Below are positions 30,182 through 43,867 of a DNA stretch of 64,000 bases, in pieces. Made by a program: the position numbers and the translations under genes. Source of the DNA: Pseudo-nitzschia pungens (lineage: Eukaryota > Bacillariophyta > Bacillariophyceae > Bacillariales > Bacillariaceae); the NCBI GenBank assembly GCA_037355855.1, contig CM074764.1, forward strand, positions 1,240,001 to 1,304,000, in the 5' to 3' direction. Below the pieces are notes generated by a model that had not been told where the DNA came from, searched no databases, and was given only the letters and a program-made list of their open reading frames with translations. Position 1 is the stretch's first letter, and every line of letters starts with the position of its first letter.

Positions 30182-33100
30182 TTATTCTTTTGAGGATAGT
30201 TCGGATGATGATCCGTCATCTTCCTGGTTGTCATCAGCGCTATTTTCGTTCTCAAAGATATCCTGTGTTTTGGTTGCTCCATTATTTTCCAACACCTTCA
30301 CAAACAAATCGCTTGCCCACTTGCAATATCTTTCATCCCCACCAAACTTACTAGAGGCCAACTGGATTGCAAGATGAGTGACTATCGTCACCGTAAGATC
30401 AAACAGCATGTCTGGGGAACGCCTATTTTGCATGTTTTCATTAGCAACCTTCACGACGTTCTTCGTTGACTCCGTCAACGGCTCGAAATTGCTCTTTCTC
30501 GAAGTCATGCTGGGGAATATTTTAACCATCAGTTGGGCAATAATTGACAATGAATTGACCCGGGACATATGCGATGATAAAGGTGGTTGCTTATTGATCA
30601 TAGTGTTGACCAACGCCGTCCATTTATTGTCTGGAATCTCTGTCAGATCGGGGACAAACATATGTCGTTGACAAGCTTCCAATCCCTTTTTCGATATTTC
30701 TTCGTTGTTGTTAGTGCAAGCGGTATAGAATGCAACTGAAACACCATGCCACAGTTCCAAATCAGGAACACATGGGAGCTCTATCTCCGGATCGTGCATT
30801 GGGTCGTTCTTTTTGTCGATCAGCATAACCTGGACTACGTGGTTGTAAAGTTTCTCTACACATACCATGGCCGGGACAGTAATCGAGAAGTCTTCTTGAA
30901 AATCTCCAACAATATACGTGGACAAGACCCGCTGAAGAGTTGCACATGCTGGTATCGAAAATGAATCTTTTTCTTTGACCTTTTCTTCGTATTCTAAAAT
31001 GTTGGAAATTGAAGAATCAGGAAGTGCGAACTCAATTGTGGATGCAACCCCATCGAAAATCAGGCCTCGACCAAGTTCGAAATCTGTCAGTGCACAGAAC
31101 AAATCACCAATCAGCTGCAAATCTTTCTGTGACTCGAATGAGGAGAAATATGAACGCCAAATGATGGCTAAGCCGCACGCCGTTCGATCAGCAATATGAC
31201 CCAGGAAGGGCTTTGGGAATGTTCGTATTAAAGCAAGAGATGTCAAGAGTTCTTCTCGCATCTAAAATGGACAGATGTTGCAAAAAATCATGTGAGAATC
31301 CAGTTTCTCCATGATGTGATACACCTCACTAGCGAACGCCCCAAACTTACCATCGGAATCTTGTATAAGTGAATACTCGACCTCAAAATGGTAGCGATTA
31401 CTCTTTCCATCAGAAATGGAACTTGTATCGGGCGCTTCAATTTCTGTATTTTTTGAGCGAGTGAATTGAACTTTGCCAAAAAGATTGGAAAAAGCTCCGG
31501 TGCCCGGTCGTCCGATGCCAACAGAGCTCGAGCTGCAAGTTCCAGGGCAAAAGCCTGATGCTGTTCATAAGTAGGAGAGGGTTTGGCGGTTAGGACATCA
31601 ATCGACCCAAGCAACCCATTGATACTCTGCTTCACTAACTGCAGTCGTAGGTGAGGGCCGAGAACCATAAATTTTTCAATCTCGGTCCATTCTGCAACCT
31701 GAAGCAGAATTCTAGCATTTTTCGACAACTTTGATGGTCTTAATTGATAAGATGGCTTCGCTTCATTGACGATAGATAAATCGGCTTCCTTCGCTCTTCC
31801 TCTACCGAAGAAGCCACGAAACCACCCTTGCTTTGCAGTTACCTTTCTACCCGACTTAATAAGGTAAACCTCGTCAAGTCTTTTCTGTGATTTTCGTGCA
31901 AAAGGAGACAAAGGAAGCACGTTGCCCTCGCTATCGGCGAAATCATCGAGATCGGAAAGACCAGCTGGCAAGGCGCGGGCGTCACGGAGACAACCAAAAA
32001 CTTCAATCAACTCAGGCCACGCACTTTTCATCCGAGGGAAAAGCGTTCTCACAATTCGCAGTCCCATGTTTAGTGCGATCAGACCGCGGTATGCAGCGGC
32101 ACCACTGATGTCAATATTCTTTTGATCAATGCCTGATATCTCTCTCACGCGAAGCAACGCCTGAGGGATCGGAGAGTCGGGATCGACAATGCTCATCGAT
32201 GCCATTGTACTCTCGTCGTCTGCGTGGTCTAAACTTATCGGGGCTCCGCTTTCGATCCCAGAGTACTCGAGCGCGACACAGCCCATAATGTAATCCCGGC
32301 CTTGTGCCAACAAAAATGATAAGATCTCATTCAACAGATCATCGAGGTTGAAAAATGTGCTTATCATAGCCATTTGTTCCAGTCCTTTCAAAGCGGAGAC
32401 TATATTTCCATCATCCCAAGAGCGAACGAAAGCACTGGAAATTGCACGTAACGCAGGCTTGGCAATCGCTAAAAACATATCTTTTTCGTGAACACCCGCT
32501 TCAAACATGCTTCTGCGAGCTTCGTCTGCAGTAGTGAAGACAGCCACGGCAACGTTCCTACGAAGCATATCACCCCACGCTCCCCGGAACTGCTCCGCGT
32601 CTAAGGCATCGGAATGGCTGATGAATTCTCCGATCTCGCGCTGAACTTGCAGTTCGTTTTCTCTGATATCTGTGTACAACCAAGCAAGCATGGCTTCCGG
32701 AAGATCTCCTCCTGCGTTGATGCCTCGATTGTTGCGAATAAATTGCTGCCGAGTCATTCTTTTCTTGTTCTTGATGTTTGGGTTGTGCAAGTCTGTGTTC
32801 AGCATGATGGTTGAAAATGACAATACGAATACTGCATCAGAGTTCTTGAAGACACTTTTCTTCCCTTGTTGCTTGTAGTATTCCTTCGAGAAGGCATCCA
32901 TTATTCTATCGATTTGCTGGGCTTCACCCGGCAATCGAAACTTGTGGAGGAAAATTCGAAGAGCATTTGCAAACCTTCCACAATTAGAAAAGTTGAAACG
33001 TTTGACAAACGCCACTCGAACCTCGTCGTGAAATGGATACTTTTCGACGGGACCCTTGCTAAGGTAGGTCCCCAACTTGTTTTTGTCGAGGCCGGGTGCC

Positions 33101-35208
33101 GTGTACAACGCCGAGGCCACGCTGTCAGCAGTTTCTACCAATACGTTGGACTCTATTCCCAGATTGATCCAGTCCTTAGAGTCAGGATCCTTGTTGAAAC
33201 TGACGGCAACTTGCGAGAGGGCGGCCTTCCTTCGCTTTCTCTCCTGTAGGTCTTCTTCAGACATTTCGAGATCGTCGTCAAAATCCACAGAGGCGGAAGA
33301 TGCGTATTGAAAACGAGACGCTTTCGCGCTGGCAGTAGTCTGACCGTTTTCAGCGCTGTTGCTACCACTATTTGCACTTGCCGCGCTACTGGGCTGCTGG
33401 TTGTGGTTTCTACACCGACGAGCGATAGACTCGACTATGGTCAACAAACATTCAAGAGCCTGTACACACAAAACATTCATGGGGACTTCCGATGCGGCAA
33501 TAGCTGCCTTGTGCACTATGGATACCGCGCTGCGTTTCGTCAAGTGGTTGTTGGCACCTTGGGAACTGCTGCCATCGATCATGTCGTCTTGGGTAGTGTA
33601 GCCTAATGGAGCCGTTACGTTGGCCAGAGTCTTGCAGATATTCGCGTACAAGTTGGTACACTGAACGTCGCAATCGTAATTCAGATATAGATCCTTGATA
33701 AGAGCCGGCTCTCGACAAAACTCCAAGAGCGATTCTAGAGCCACCTCGCGCTCCTCTGGATTCCTCGAATGCTCCAAGATGCGCAAGTGGACACTAGTCA
33801 AAAAGACTTCAAGTGGAACCTTCAAGTGGTTCCTAATCGTCTGAAAGAGGTTGAAAATGACTCTCATGGTCAAGCTGAGAATGGCCAGGTCGTGAGTGGT
33901 ACTCCAGCTCAACAAGAACTTGCACAAATCTTTCTTTAGGATGCCGATCTCTACCTTCGTGAGTTTCTCCGGTGTGAGGGTTTCGAGGGCAAAGTTGACA
34001 AGCGTCAGCGAGTTCACGACGTAGGCATCAGAGTTGTGCTTGGGATTCAAAAGACTCGAAAGCTTGGCAAGGATTTCCTCTCGCTTCCGCGCTAGGTTGG
34101 GTTTAGAAAATACCTCCAAGACGATTTGCTTCATGGCATCGGAAGCCGCGCTCTTGAGTAACCAACTGGCCCGCTTGGCGCGGTGAGAGACATGCAAGCA
34201 AATGTCGAGCAACCCTACCACAACATCCGGTTTCAGCTCCATCGAGGCACTACGAACGATCAAGGCCGACAAATCCAGTAGCCGCAGAACCACCTGTTCA
34301 TCGTCTTCGCGTCCTTTATTGTTCGAGTCGTGGAGTCCATTACTGCCGGAGCGTGCTCCGGATCCTCTCCGCTCCGCCAGGGAATCGCCCTGCTTTCCGC
34401 CGTTCACACCATCTTGGCTGGTCGAAAACGGCGTGGACTCTTCAAAGGTGCACATCAAGAGCGTGTTGGCAATGGTCGTAAACGCATTGGGACCTTCGTT
34501 CGCCAGAAATCCATAGAGCAAGAACTTTTGTAGGGACTGCAACGCAGCTCCCGTCACCTTTGCGGAAATGTCACGCGATTGAATTGCCACGCAAAAGGGA
34601 GGAAGATAGAGCCGAGCTTCGGGTTGTTTTTGGGTGCCATCACCGCCGTGGCGAAGTTCCCATTCTGTCATTGACTGGTGCAATTCGCTGAAACGCAACA
34701 CGAGCGGGTGCTGGTCATCGGAGAGGACTTCCTCAACGAACCGCAGCGGACTAGCACAGTGTGGATCGGTGCGCATAATGTTGAGAACATTGTGAATCTC
34801 ACCCTTGATAACCTTGCACACGTTGCTGCACCTCATGGCTAAGACGCCCGTGCTGTCTATGCTCGCGGAATCCATTCTCCCGGAAAGCTTCGGGGTGGGT
34901 TTTCTACCGTTACTGTTACCGTTCATCGCCAGGGGATTAGAGCGTTGGTCATTGTCGGCTTGATAACCGTCTGCAGTGCTGTTGTCGGCATCACAGCTGT
35001 CCGTTGATATTACTTGTATTGGGGCACTACAATCATCCCCGTCCTCCGATGAGGTAGTGGAAGTGTTTCCTGCTGCGTCGGCCTCCGTTTCCTTTGAAAG
35101 TTCGTTTTTGCCCACGGTGGATACCACAGCCGGTATCGAATCTACGGGAGCAGCAATGGCATCACCGTTTCCGTTTGTATCAGAGAGCGAGGAAGGCTGT
35201 TTTTCCAT
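30182..35208 (-). CDS. GBF1: Sec7-domain ARF guanine nucleotide exchange factor (GBF1/GNOM type)
   Basis: Two exons: 35208-31351 and 31261-30182, separated by an 89-nt intron (donor GTAAGT, acceptor CCATTTTAG), joined in phase 0 between YKIPM and MREELLTSLALIRTF. The protein is 1645 residues, in the normal size range of large ARF-GEFs. The N-terminal DCB/HUS-like region contains VCKVIKGEIHNVLNIMRTD and LRILEHSRNPEEREVALESL. The Sec7 domain spans about residues 690-870, with the diagnostic FRLPGEAQQIDRIMDAF carrying the catalytic glutamate finger (about E762) and FVLSFSTIMLNTDLHNPN. HDS-like helical repeats follow. It catalyses GDP-GTP exchange on ARF GTPases at ER-Golgi/endosomal membranes and is the usual brefeldin-A-sensitive step; FSFSTIMLNTDLHN covers the brefeldin loop. 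An acidic, Ser/Asn-rich disordered N-terminus of about 125 residues precedes the DCB region. Confidence 0.92.
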
Positions 35209-36394
35209 TTCGACGCGTTTGCTGCCACGAATTGCGATCGATTTGGTTGCGCTTCAGAGATTGATCTACGTTTGGAAAGTTGCGGTGTGAAGCTGCTATT
35301 GAGAGGAGTATTCGATACAGCCTTTGTTTTGAAGTGCGTGCCGTCGTTCTTGGTTTACACCTAGCTAGACTTGGCTCTTCGTGTTAGCTTCAATCAAATA
35401 CAAACAACAGATATGTTGTCATGATCTTCGCGGTAAGCCTTAGGGCATGTCTTTCGTGTTGTGTATGTTTTCATACGAAGAAAAAATGCATTAGAAAAAG
35501 CCGCAAGATACAGAATGGTCATACGTTCTGTTTCTATGGTGGTTCGGTCGTTGCTCGTTTGGCCTTCTGGGTGAGAACCTCAGCACTAGGTACAGCACCG
35601 TACACGTAACTTCCAAGCTGATCAGTTGTGCCACCGTGCGGTAGGTACGGTTCCCGAAGGTTACGAGTACGAGTACGCTTATGGCAATACAATTGTGATC
35701 TTTAGTGCTGAAAACTAGAGAGGTCATGTAGAGGATACAACGCACAAACTTATCGTTTATTTATCAGGGACATAGGAATTGAGACTTTTTGAATGACCAA
35801 TACCTTTCGCGAATGCCTGGATGCCGTTGCCAAACACTATCAGCATGAAACCCATAAGGTTAAGTTACTACTACTAGGACGGATGAAGGTTAAAAACTCC
35901 TTTTGAGAGAATAGGTAGGAAGGTTAATGCCTTACCGTAAGTTACGAGATCAGTCGCATTTGTACCTGTAAACCTTACGTAAGGCTTACTCGTACTTTAT
36001 GCTGGCTTGCTTCTGGTGGAATTGTGACCTACCGTAGAACAATAACGTTGTCGACATGACGGTGATGATAATTCTGTTTTGACATTAATTTTGAGCATCC
36101 ATTCGATCTCAGTCTTCCTCAGTCTTAGGGTAAACTACCAATGCATGAGAAAGTCTGCTGGTACGTGTACCGTAGGTACGAATAGTAAGAAGAATGTACT
36201 TAGTTAGTCGTGCGTACCGGGTACGTACCGTAATTACCTCGTACGGCAAGTCTCCCGACGTGAGAGTCACAAAAACAAACACATCCGATCTAACGGTACC
36301 GTAAACAGCAAACAGTCGAGGTATTTTGACACAGTTCGAAAATACAACACCTGGTCCTTTGGCATCAGAAGATGATAAACACACTGCCACAGCC
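35209..36394. other. Divergent intergenic region, no gene seen
   Basis: Shared 5' region of the ARF-GEF (minus) and the NEDD8 protease-like gene (plus). TAC/GTA islands at about 35600-35690, 35860-36005 and 36160-36305. Confidence 0.6.
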
Positions 36395-37420
36395 ATGACA
36401 TCACCGTTGCCCAGGTTCCAACCCGACGAACTCATTGTTAACTACCACGATGCCGTCGTCTACGGGTCGGATCTGAATTGTTTCGAGACACGAACCGAAT
36501 GGCTGACCGATTCTTGCATTCATTTTGGATTTTCCCTCCTACAGGAAGAGCATCGTCGGCGGCAACCCGCGTCCTCGTCGTCGTTTTCGTTGCCCCACTT
36601 CCTGTTTATGGATCCATCCGTCGTTTCCTTCTGGATGCACCAGTGTGTGGACCAGGACGAGATCGAAGACTTTGTCGGGAACACAAAATTTCCGAGCAGT
36701 GGTTTTGGTGACAACAGCAATAGCAACAACAACAATGCGGATGGACTGATCTTTGTTGCTGTCAACGACACCATGGATACAGACGGCTCGTCGTCGTATT
36801 CTTGGCAAACACTCGACAATGGGAGTCACTGGTCGTTGCTCGTGATCGAAGTAGTACGCGTACCGGTACTCGCAGCAAAAGAAACAACAACAACAATCAG
36901 CCTCTCGTTTTGGCATTTCGACTCGGTTCCCAACAGCGGCAACCTGCGAGCGGCAAACGCAATCGCCCGCAAGATGCGAATGCACGTCTACCCAAACGCC
37001 GAAATCATCACCACGGAAACCAAAAAGGAGAACGAAACCGGCACCGGTGGGACAAAAACAAAACCTGCGTCGCTGGTCCGTTCCGCCCGAACCCCCAAGC
37101 AGCACAACGGGTACGACTGCGGAGTGCACGTCCTGGGATCGGCGAGGATTCTTTCGAGCCACTATTCTTCGGGAAAGCACCGGTATCGCGAACAGGAGCC
37201 CGACAGTGCTCCATCGCGGAACACGAACTCCGTCACGACGAATGCGAATGCAAACGATACAGCGAACGCAAATGCGGCCCATCGCCTCGAGCAACTGGAA
37301 GACTGCCTGCGTACGAAAATCGGGGAACGCACGGACGAATTTTGCGCCGACCTCCGGATCGAGCTTTCTACCGAGATCCGCAGGCTCCACGGCGGCGAGA
37401 ATCCGGGAAAGCACAGATGA
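36395..37420 (+). CDS. Ulp1/C48 cysteine protease, NEDD8-specific (SENP8/DEN1-like)
   Basis: Intronless, 341 residues from the second in-frame Met; the frame opens 69 bases earlier with another Met. Catalytic set of the C48 family is complete: GSHWSLLVI (His145), FWHFDSV (Asp176), and Gln236 with Cys242 in QHNGYDCGVHVLG. The N-terminal VNYHDAVVYGSDLNCFETRTEWLTDSCIHFGFSLL matches the start of SENP8/DEN1, where W-L-(N/T)-D contacts the modifier; the small size without a long N-terminal extension also favours the NEDD8 protease over SUMO proteases. Expected role: maturation of NEDD8 and removal of NEDD8 from cullins and other substrates in cytosol and nucleus. Low-complexity inserts (Ser run near 60, Asn run, Ala-Asn run near 290-310) are outside the core. 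Confidence 0.83.
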   Translation: MTSPLPRFQPDELIVNYHDAVVYGSDLNCFETRTEWLTDSCIHFGFSLLQEEHRRRQPASSSSFSLPHFLFMDPSVVSFWMHQCVDQDEIEDFVGNTKFPSSGFGDNSNSNNNNADGLIFVAVNDTMDTDGSSSYSWQTLDNGSHWSLLVIEVVRVPVLAAKETTTTISLSFWHFDSVPNSGNLRAANAIARKMRMHVYPNAEIITTETKKENETGTGGTKTKPASLVRSARTPKQHNGYDCGVHVLGSARILSSHYSSGKHRYREQEPDSAPSRNTNSVTTNANANDTANANAAHRLEQLEDCLRTKIGERTDEFCADLRIELSTEIRRLHGGENPGKHR

Positions 37421-38461
37421 ATTTGAAATAGACGATACTGTAGCCCAACAAGTACTGTGCTACGAATGCAATGCAATGCGTGTACGTTCGCAATTACGTT
37501 GGGAATACTGTAGGAACTGTATTCGCGCACTCGATAGGTCGAACGAACGAATGAAGGACCAACAAACAAACCAGCAACGAACAAACATCTGTGCATGTCA
37601 TGCATCAAGCCTGGCCGTCTTTTGTCTTGAGCACATTCGCGCCCAAGAAACGAATTGTCCAAACGAGTGTTGTTGCGCACCTGGTGAGAAACGTATCGAG
37701 CAATGGTGCAGTACCATCCTTTGAGTTGTGGTATCTCTCTCTCTCTCTCTCGTTGGATGTGAGAGATAGTGTGTGTGTGTGTGTGTTTGTGTGTTTTGCC
37801 ATCCAAGTCCTTCCGAGGCGGCTAGTCCGCTGCACCGTGCTGCGCGTACCGTTGCTCCGTCTCGATGGATTGAGATTCAAACCCAAAGGAAACCGCCTTT
37901 CCACAAAACAAGATTTCCGGCGCTGTCACAGGCGTCGTTTCGTTCGCGGTGCGACGAGCTCTTCACCGGGCACCGCACGTGCTTGCGTGCCAGCCACACC
38001 TGGGGAGCTTCAACCTTCAACACGAGAGCAGTATAATATCCCGTATCTACAACCTTGTTGGCAACACTGTAAAGTAGATTCATCTAGTACTTACTTTTTA
38101 ACTACGAACGTGCGACAGAGAGCAGTTCGGAATTGCGTCGGTATGAAAAGATCGATGGTAACGGATGAGGAGAGGGATGTCGCGTCGGTTCCTCCCCGTG
38201 GACTCGATTGGATTGTGGGAACCACCGTCCATGACTTTCGTAGCTAACAATCGAATGATTCGTCAGGGTATGTCTGTGCGTGAGAGCGTTTGTAGTAGTG
38301 CGTACGTGCGTGTAGAAAAGGCTCTCGTGTTGTAAAAAAAGAATGTAGAGATAACTATAGCTAGACAAAAGCAACTACTACCTATCCAGTGTGTGTGTCC
38401 GTTCGTTCGTTGGTGATCTTAATCGTTGATTCGTTCGTTCGATCGATCCAGAGTCGTTTGC
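37421..38461. other. Convergent intergenic region with TC/GT repeats
   Basis: No gene seen. A (TC)n tract at about 37735-37753 and a (GT)n tract at about 37770-37790; TTCG repeats near 38400-38445. Confidence 0.55.
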
Positions 38462-39343
38462 TTACTCTTCGTCATCTCCGGCGGCCGCTCGGGAGGCGGC
38501 ACGCTTCTTGGCGACACGTCCCGGTGGTCCCTGTCCGTAAGGCGAGTTGACGGCGAAGTCAATGTGTTTCTCGGAGGCGGTTCGGACGTTGAAGGAGGGA
38601 ACGGTGACCAGTTGGGAACCGACGCGGATGTGGCGCTGTCGGATCAAGACACGGGCGTGGTGGATGGACTTGGCGAGTCCCTGCTTGTAGACCTTGGTCT
38701 GGAGCCGGCGTTCCAACAACTTTTGCGTCGTCAACTGAAGGACGGCGTCGAGTTCCATCTCGTCGTCGGCCAACAATCCGTAGCGGTTCATCCGGCGGAG
38801 GAGGGCGGCTCCCTCGAAAATACGCTTGGGATCCTTGGGGTCCAGGGTCAACAGGGTACGAGCGGACTTTCTCAATTTGGCGAGTGCGTACTGGACGCGC
38901 CAGATCTCGCGCTTACAGCGGAGACCGTACTCTCCTACCAATCTCAACTCGGCGTCCAGGGTCTCCTTCTCGAAGGGTCGACGGGGAGTAGTGAAGGTTT
39001 TGCGGTCTGTGTTGTGTTGCGTGTGTCAAAAGGGACGAGATGGGGGGAGCGGACAAAAGCAAAACAGAACGGACCGCTGGTGAGTCAAGATCCTCCATCA
39101 AACAGCCGCAAAATTACTTTCACAAACAATAGCAACCAAACTCTTCTGTGCTGTGTCCAGCACCTGTTGCTCCAATGACAGTTCCGGGACAGATCCTGGT
39201 CGAGGCTCTCTAGACACTCCTCTTCCGACCAGGGTCCTCCAGAATCTTCAAAATTCCGATCGACCGATCCGTATCGATCCACCGAGTTTTCCACAACCAT
39301 TCTTCACATACTTACAGTTTCGGTGAATGGCGTTGGTAGGCAT
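38462..39343 (-). CDS. RPS9: Cytosolic 40S ribosomal protein uS4 (S9)
   Basis: Two exons: a 28-nt first exon at 39343-39316 (MPTNAIHRN plus one base) and 39006-38462, separated by a 309-nt intron with donor GTAAGT and acceptor CAACACAG. The joined product has 190 residues and starts [19 protein letters not shown], followed by [38 protein letters not shown] and the S4 RNA-binding domain ([30 protein letters not shown]). Length and sequence are those of eukaryotic S9. It is one of the primary 18S rRNA-binding proteins and is needed for decoding accuracy. A very short first coding exon directly after the start is a common arrangement in ribosomal protein genes. The C-terminus is basic then acidic (AGDDEE). 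Confidence 0.95.
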
Positions 39344-42300
39344 GGTGCTTCAATTCTATTGCGAGTCAATTCTTCTGTTAAAATCGAGTGTGTTGTTGCG
39401 TTGAGTAAGCTGGACGACTAGATGTCTGTCTTGGTCAAGGGTGCCTGTTCTGCGATGGGGGAAACGTGCGCTGCGAGAGTTTGCTGCGGTAGGTGTAGAG
39501 CAAAGAGAAATGCGTTGTCGCTGCGTCTGCTGGGTATCGTTGTTAAGGGTGCAAGCTCGAGTGCGAGTGCGAGTGCGGAGCCCTATCGACACACGCAAGA
39601 TTCATTCGCGCAGTCACTGGCAAATTCTGAGTAGTACTGAGAGACGTAAAATTCAACGGACTTTAGTAAACGAGGATGAGGTATGTTGACGGAATTTTAG
39701 CGTATGCTACCGGCTTACTATTTTTTGATTTTTTGGGTCTTTCCGTTTCGAATCAATCATTCGACTCAAACGACTAATAGAACGGCAAGAACTACGGTCC
39801 CGAATTTGGGTGTCACGATTGGAACTTCGAAAGCCTTCGCCGAAGGAATTATCATGATTCGATTCATTCCTTCATTCATTGCAGCTGTGTACGAGTATCT
39901 CGTACATACCTAGTACAAAACTGCGATCGAGTCGACGACACTACGTCCCGGTAATTCGAATCTCAATCCATCATCAATCAACAACAATCCATCACCACAA
40001 AATCCAACCAAAGTGTTCGAAATCCGTTGGGCTGATGGCTGCGGTACCGTAAAAACCGTAACGTACGGTACGTTTGGGAGCATCACTGAACATCACCGAT
40101 GTTCTTCTGATCGCCAATGACAAGAATTCATCGTCAATCGTCTCAATAAATAAGATTCAGTCGCAAGAATCTTATCCCAGTTTCTTCTCTTGAACCCCAC
40201 TTGTCTGACAGAAATCTTCGCCCTCGGGAATCCAATTTCTCGAAGTTTCGATACACGATGATGCCATGCAATCATTCATTTTGATTGATCGGTTGACACG
40301 ATCGACACGATTGAAACGATCGAAACGATCGAACATGGAACATGGAACATCGAATCCAATGCGGCATGCATCCATCCATCGCGATCGATGAACCGATGCT
40401 CTGGCTCTAACGACTAGCCAGGAATCAATCAATTGGCCCACACCATGGGCGAACCCATCGGCGGTGAGGAATTCACTTCGATTCAATTCAATTCAATTCC
40501 ATTGCATTCACGTCAATTCAATTCACGTCGAGTCCATTCCATTCAATCAAGACCATTGGAAATCAGATATTCATTCGAACCGAATGAATCCACGCTCCGT
40601 GTAGGCGGCCGGAAAGCGTCGAGCGACAGAAATAGAGAGAGAGCGTAAAAGAGATTGGTCCACACCCAACCCGACGCGACACGGAATCCGCGCCGATCCG
40701 TTTCGAGCCACGATGGAGTGAGTCTGGCCGGGGACGAACGAACGAACGAACGAACGAACGAAGCGGACCGATTTGTTTGGGTTGCTGAGAGAACGAATGC
40801 CGCGAGCGCTGTGGATGCTGCCTGGGGAGACGCAGCGCAGCGGTTTCGGAACGGATCGGTCCATTCTGCTTCTATTTGTTTGGTTCCCTTCCGTGGCGTT
40901 GAGCTAGCAAGGCGTCCCCTAGCACTTGCCAGCATGCAAAATACCACGGGTGAGAACGAGATTATTGCAAGCATGCGTGCATGCATGCGTGCGTCCTTGT
41001 GATCGATCGTGGCACGTGCATACCGGTTCCCTGCCTGTCTCTGCACTGCACTGCACTGCACTACAGAACACGGAGGGATCGCATGCCCGTTCCAGAGAGA
41101 GAGAGAGCGCGCAATCGCTTTTGGAAGGACGTTGCACCGCATGGCATCGCTTGACGCGCACACACACACACACACCCAACACCGAAGATGGATGGCCACT
41201 GGAACAACAAATGGAAGAGGAAGTGCTCGTTATCTATTTCTTTGTTTCGCATTGAGATGACCGATGCAAAATCAGAGCGGCATGTCCAAAGAGCTCTGTG
41301 TCTCAGGTTGAAAAATTCATGCATTCATCCAGTGCCGAGAATCATTCCATCCGTCCTTGTCGTCGAGGCATATCGAAAATCAATCAGTTATCATCAACGT
41401 GCCTCTAAACTACTACTACCCTAGTGACTCGGAACACAATCCGTGTACGATTGTGCTTTGTATGCACTACTATCATTACTTCGATCTATCATTCACAAAC
41501 TCCGTGGGAGATACACAGAGAAGCATTCAAAAAACTCTATGCACCAATAATCAATACCGTCACAACCATTTACTAATATTATTTATTCGTAATAAATAGG
41601 AGAAATGATCATCGTTTCCATTTCATTGGACGTTCCGAAAATCTCTGCAGCGCACACCCTTGTTCGGAATGCAATCCAACCGAAATAGCAGTATTCCATA
41701 GTATGTCAATGGAGGTCTCGAGTACGTGACGCACAGTGCGTAGTTAGTACCAAACCATGTGGTTGACAGACATTCTTCGTCGAGACTCGGACTGCCCAGC
41801 TCATTCAACAAAAAGCCATTTTAATTTTTCCTCGAAAACTGTGGACAAGGCTGGAAATTGACTACGTAGAGTGGAAGATCTTCTCGTCTTTTGCATACAA
41901 GCAATTTCAATCCACTTATCCCGAGATAGTTTGCATGTTCTATGTCCTGTGTTCAAAAAAGTGGTTACAATTTCCACCATCATGACTGGCAAAAGCAAAA
42001 CGTGCGAGAATTCCAAAAGAGCACTTTCGAGATGATCACTCTCAACCTAACTCATCCAAAAGCGAAAACAAAGAAACAATTCAATCTGTTATGACTTAGA
42101 GTTCTACCAGAGACCAAATTGAGACACTAAAGTTTGGTCAATACCAGTCAATATCTTTTTTTGTATTTACAAATAAATAATACTGCAATGCACAAGAATG
42201 AGTTACGAGGTGATTCCAAATTTTGCCTGTTGTCAAATAATGTGAACAAGACAATACCAAGACAAGCAAAAACAAAACAAATTACTGTTTCGGTAATTTC

Positions 42301-43867
42301 CTTGTTGATAAATAATAGTCATAGTAGTGACAAGCCACTAAACTGCTGAAGTGCATGAATTTTTTTTCGGAAGATAACACATTATGTATCCTCACCCAAA
42401 AGTTGTCCTAGCATGTTTAGACTTTGTAACAGAAGAACAGTTTTCCTCACTCCAAGTTCACAAAACTATCTGCTCAGTTTTGTTGTTTGTGCAATCCCCT
42501 GCATTATTTGATACTTTTTTAGTTGGCTAAGATTGACAAATCCAGCACAATATATTCATTCACCTCCTGATTGTTTGACATTCGATGATCAATTGTAAAG
42601 AGGCAACAACCTTGCATGCATCTGAGATATTATGGAGAATCCAAATATTGAATTTGTAGGGCCTAGTCTAGATGGACCAGGGAAGATCTTTTTAAAAAAA
42701 TCACCGATCAATCAGTCCTAAGAGTATACATGTTGACCATGACAAATTCAAGGTTTAGTAGGTTCTTACAGATTGTGAACTTCTGCTGGAGTTGGTAGAT
42801 TTGGATTTATCTGCATTGATGAATCTATTGATATAACATGTAGAATGCAAAACATTGTGGCAAACCTTGAATGACATTGGAGGAGACAAGAAGAAATTTT
42901 CATGCAAGACATCCAACAAGACGCGGTGCTGCCAAATTTTTCTCCATCCACCAGTACTATTGTTGCCCAGCATTCTTTATTCACTGAGGAATTTTTCATT
43001 GTCTTGACAAGAAGTAGTAGAGTCAAACAGAATATTTTATTTCTTTCTGGGCAGTGACCATCATTGTTGCTCCAGAGTGTGATGTGGCCACTTGATTGAG
43101 ATATCACCAACTTCACACTCCAGATCCGCCTGCATTGACGAATGATCGGAATATGGAATATACGTACATACGGTACGTACCGTACAGTATTAACCTTCAT
43201 TAATTGATCCAATGAATCAATCCACTTTGTATCACGAATTTTCCTATGATACGTATATACCGTACCGTACATATCTTGGTACAGGTTTCGGAGTTCGCGT
43301 GTTTCGGTTCAGTCCCAAGAAAAAATCACGATTTGAATTCTAACACGTGGAAATTGCGTTTCCCAACTGCAACTACGCACATCAGGTGAGTAGTACGAGT
43401 ACCAGTACAGGTAGTAGTAGTAACTTACTCGTACTCGTACTCGTAATTACTCGTAGTTTCCCTTCAATCATCGGGGCAAGCGTTCGCAACGCATCATCAT
43501 CACCATCATCCGTGTCCTTGTCCCGTCTAGAATGTTTCTGGGCCTACGATTCTTGCTCGTCCTACGCCTACAAGTATGTACGAGTACGAGTAAGAGAACC
43601 GTACGGTCACTCCCACTCATTCATCGTCCGAGTTCGATTGCCGCTGTTGCTGGTACTTGTAGTCTTTGAGTCGAACTTGCGTTTGGGTTTTTTCAACGAC
43701 AACGACGATCAACACCAATACCGTACAGCACATATAATCAACAACAAGCAACCGGTTTGTTGGAGCTGTGGTCAGTGAGTTGGAACAATAATATACAAGT
43801 GTAGATAGATATCGAAAGTGATTTTCCTTTGTGGTGTAAGGGAAACGAATAGCGGAAGAAGGGCATC
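39344..43867. other. 4.5-kb gene-poor region
   Basis: No gene recognised on either strand. It holds GATCGA/GAAACGAT repeats at 40288-40332, AATTC repeats at 40475-40550, (CGAA)n at 40737-40762, GCATGC repeats at 40970-40992, a (CA)n tract at 41158-41177, AT-rich sequence at 42100-42700, and TAC/GTA islands at 43160-43275, 43385-43455 and 43570-43610. Short frames are scattered and share no domain. Confidence 0.5.
40737..40762. repeat. (CGAA)n microsatellite
   Basis: About six tandem tetramers in the gene-poor region. Confidence 0.85.
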
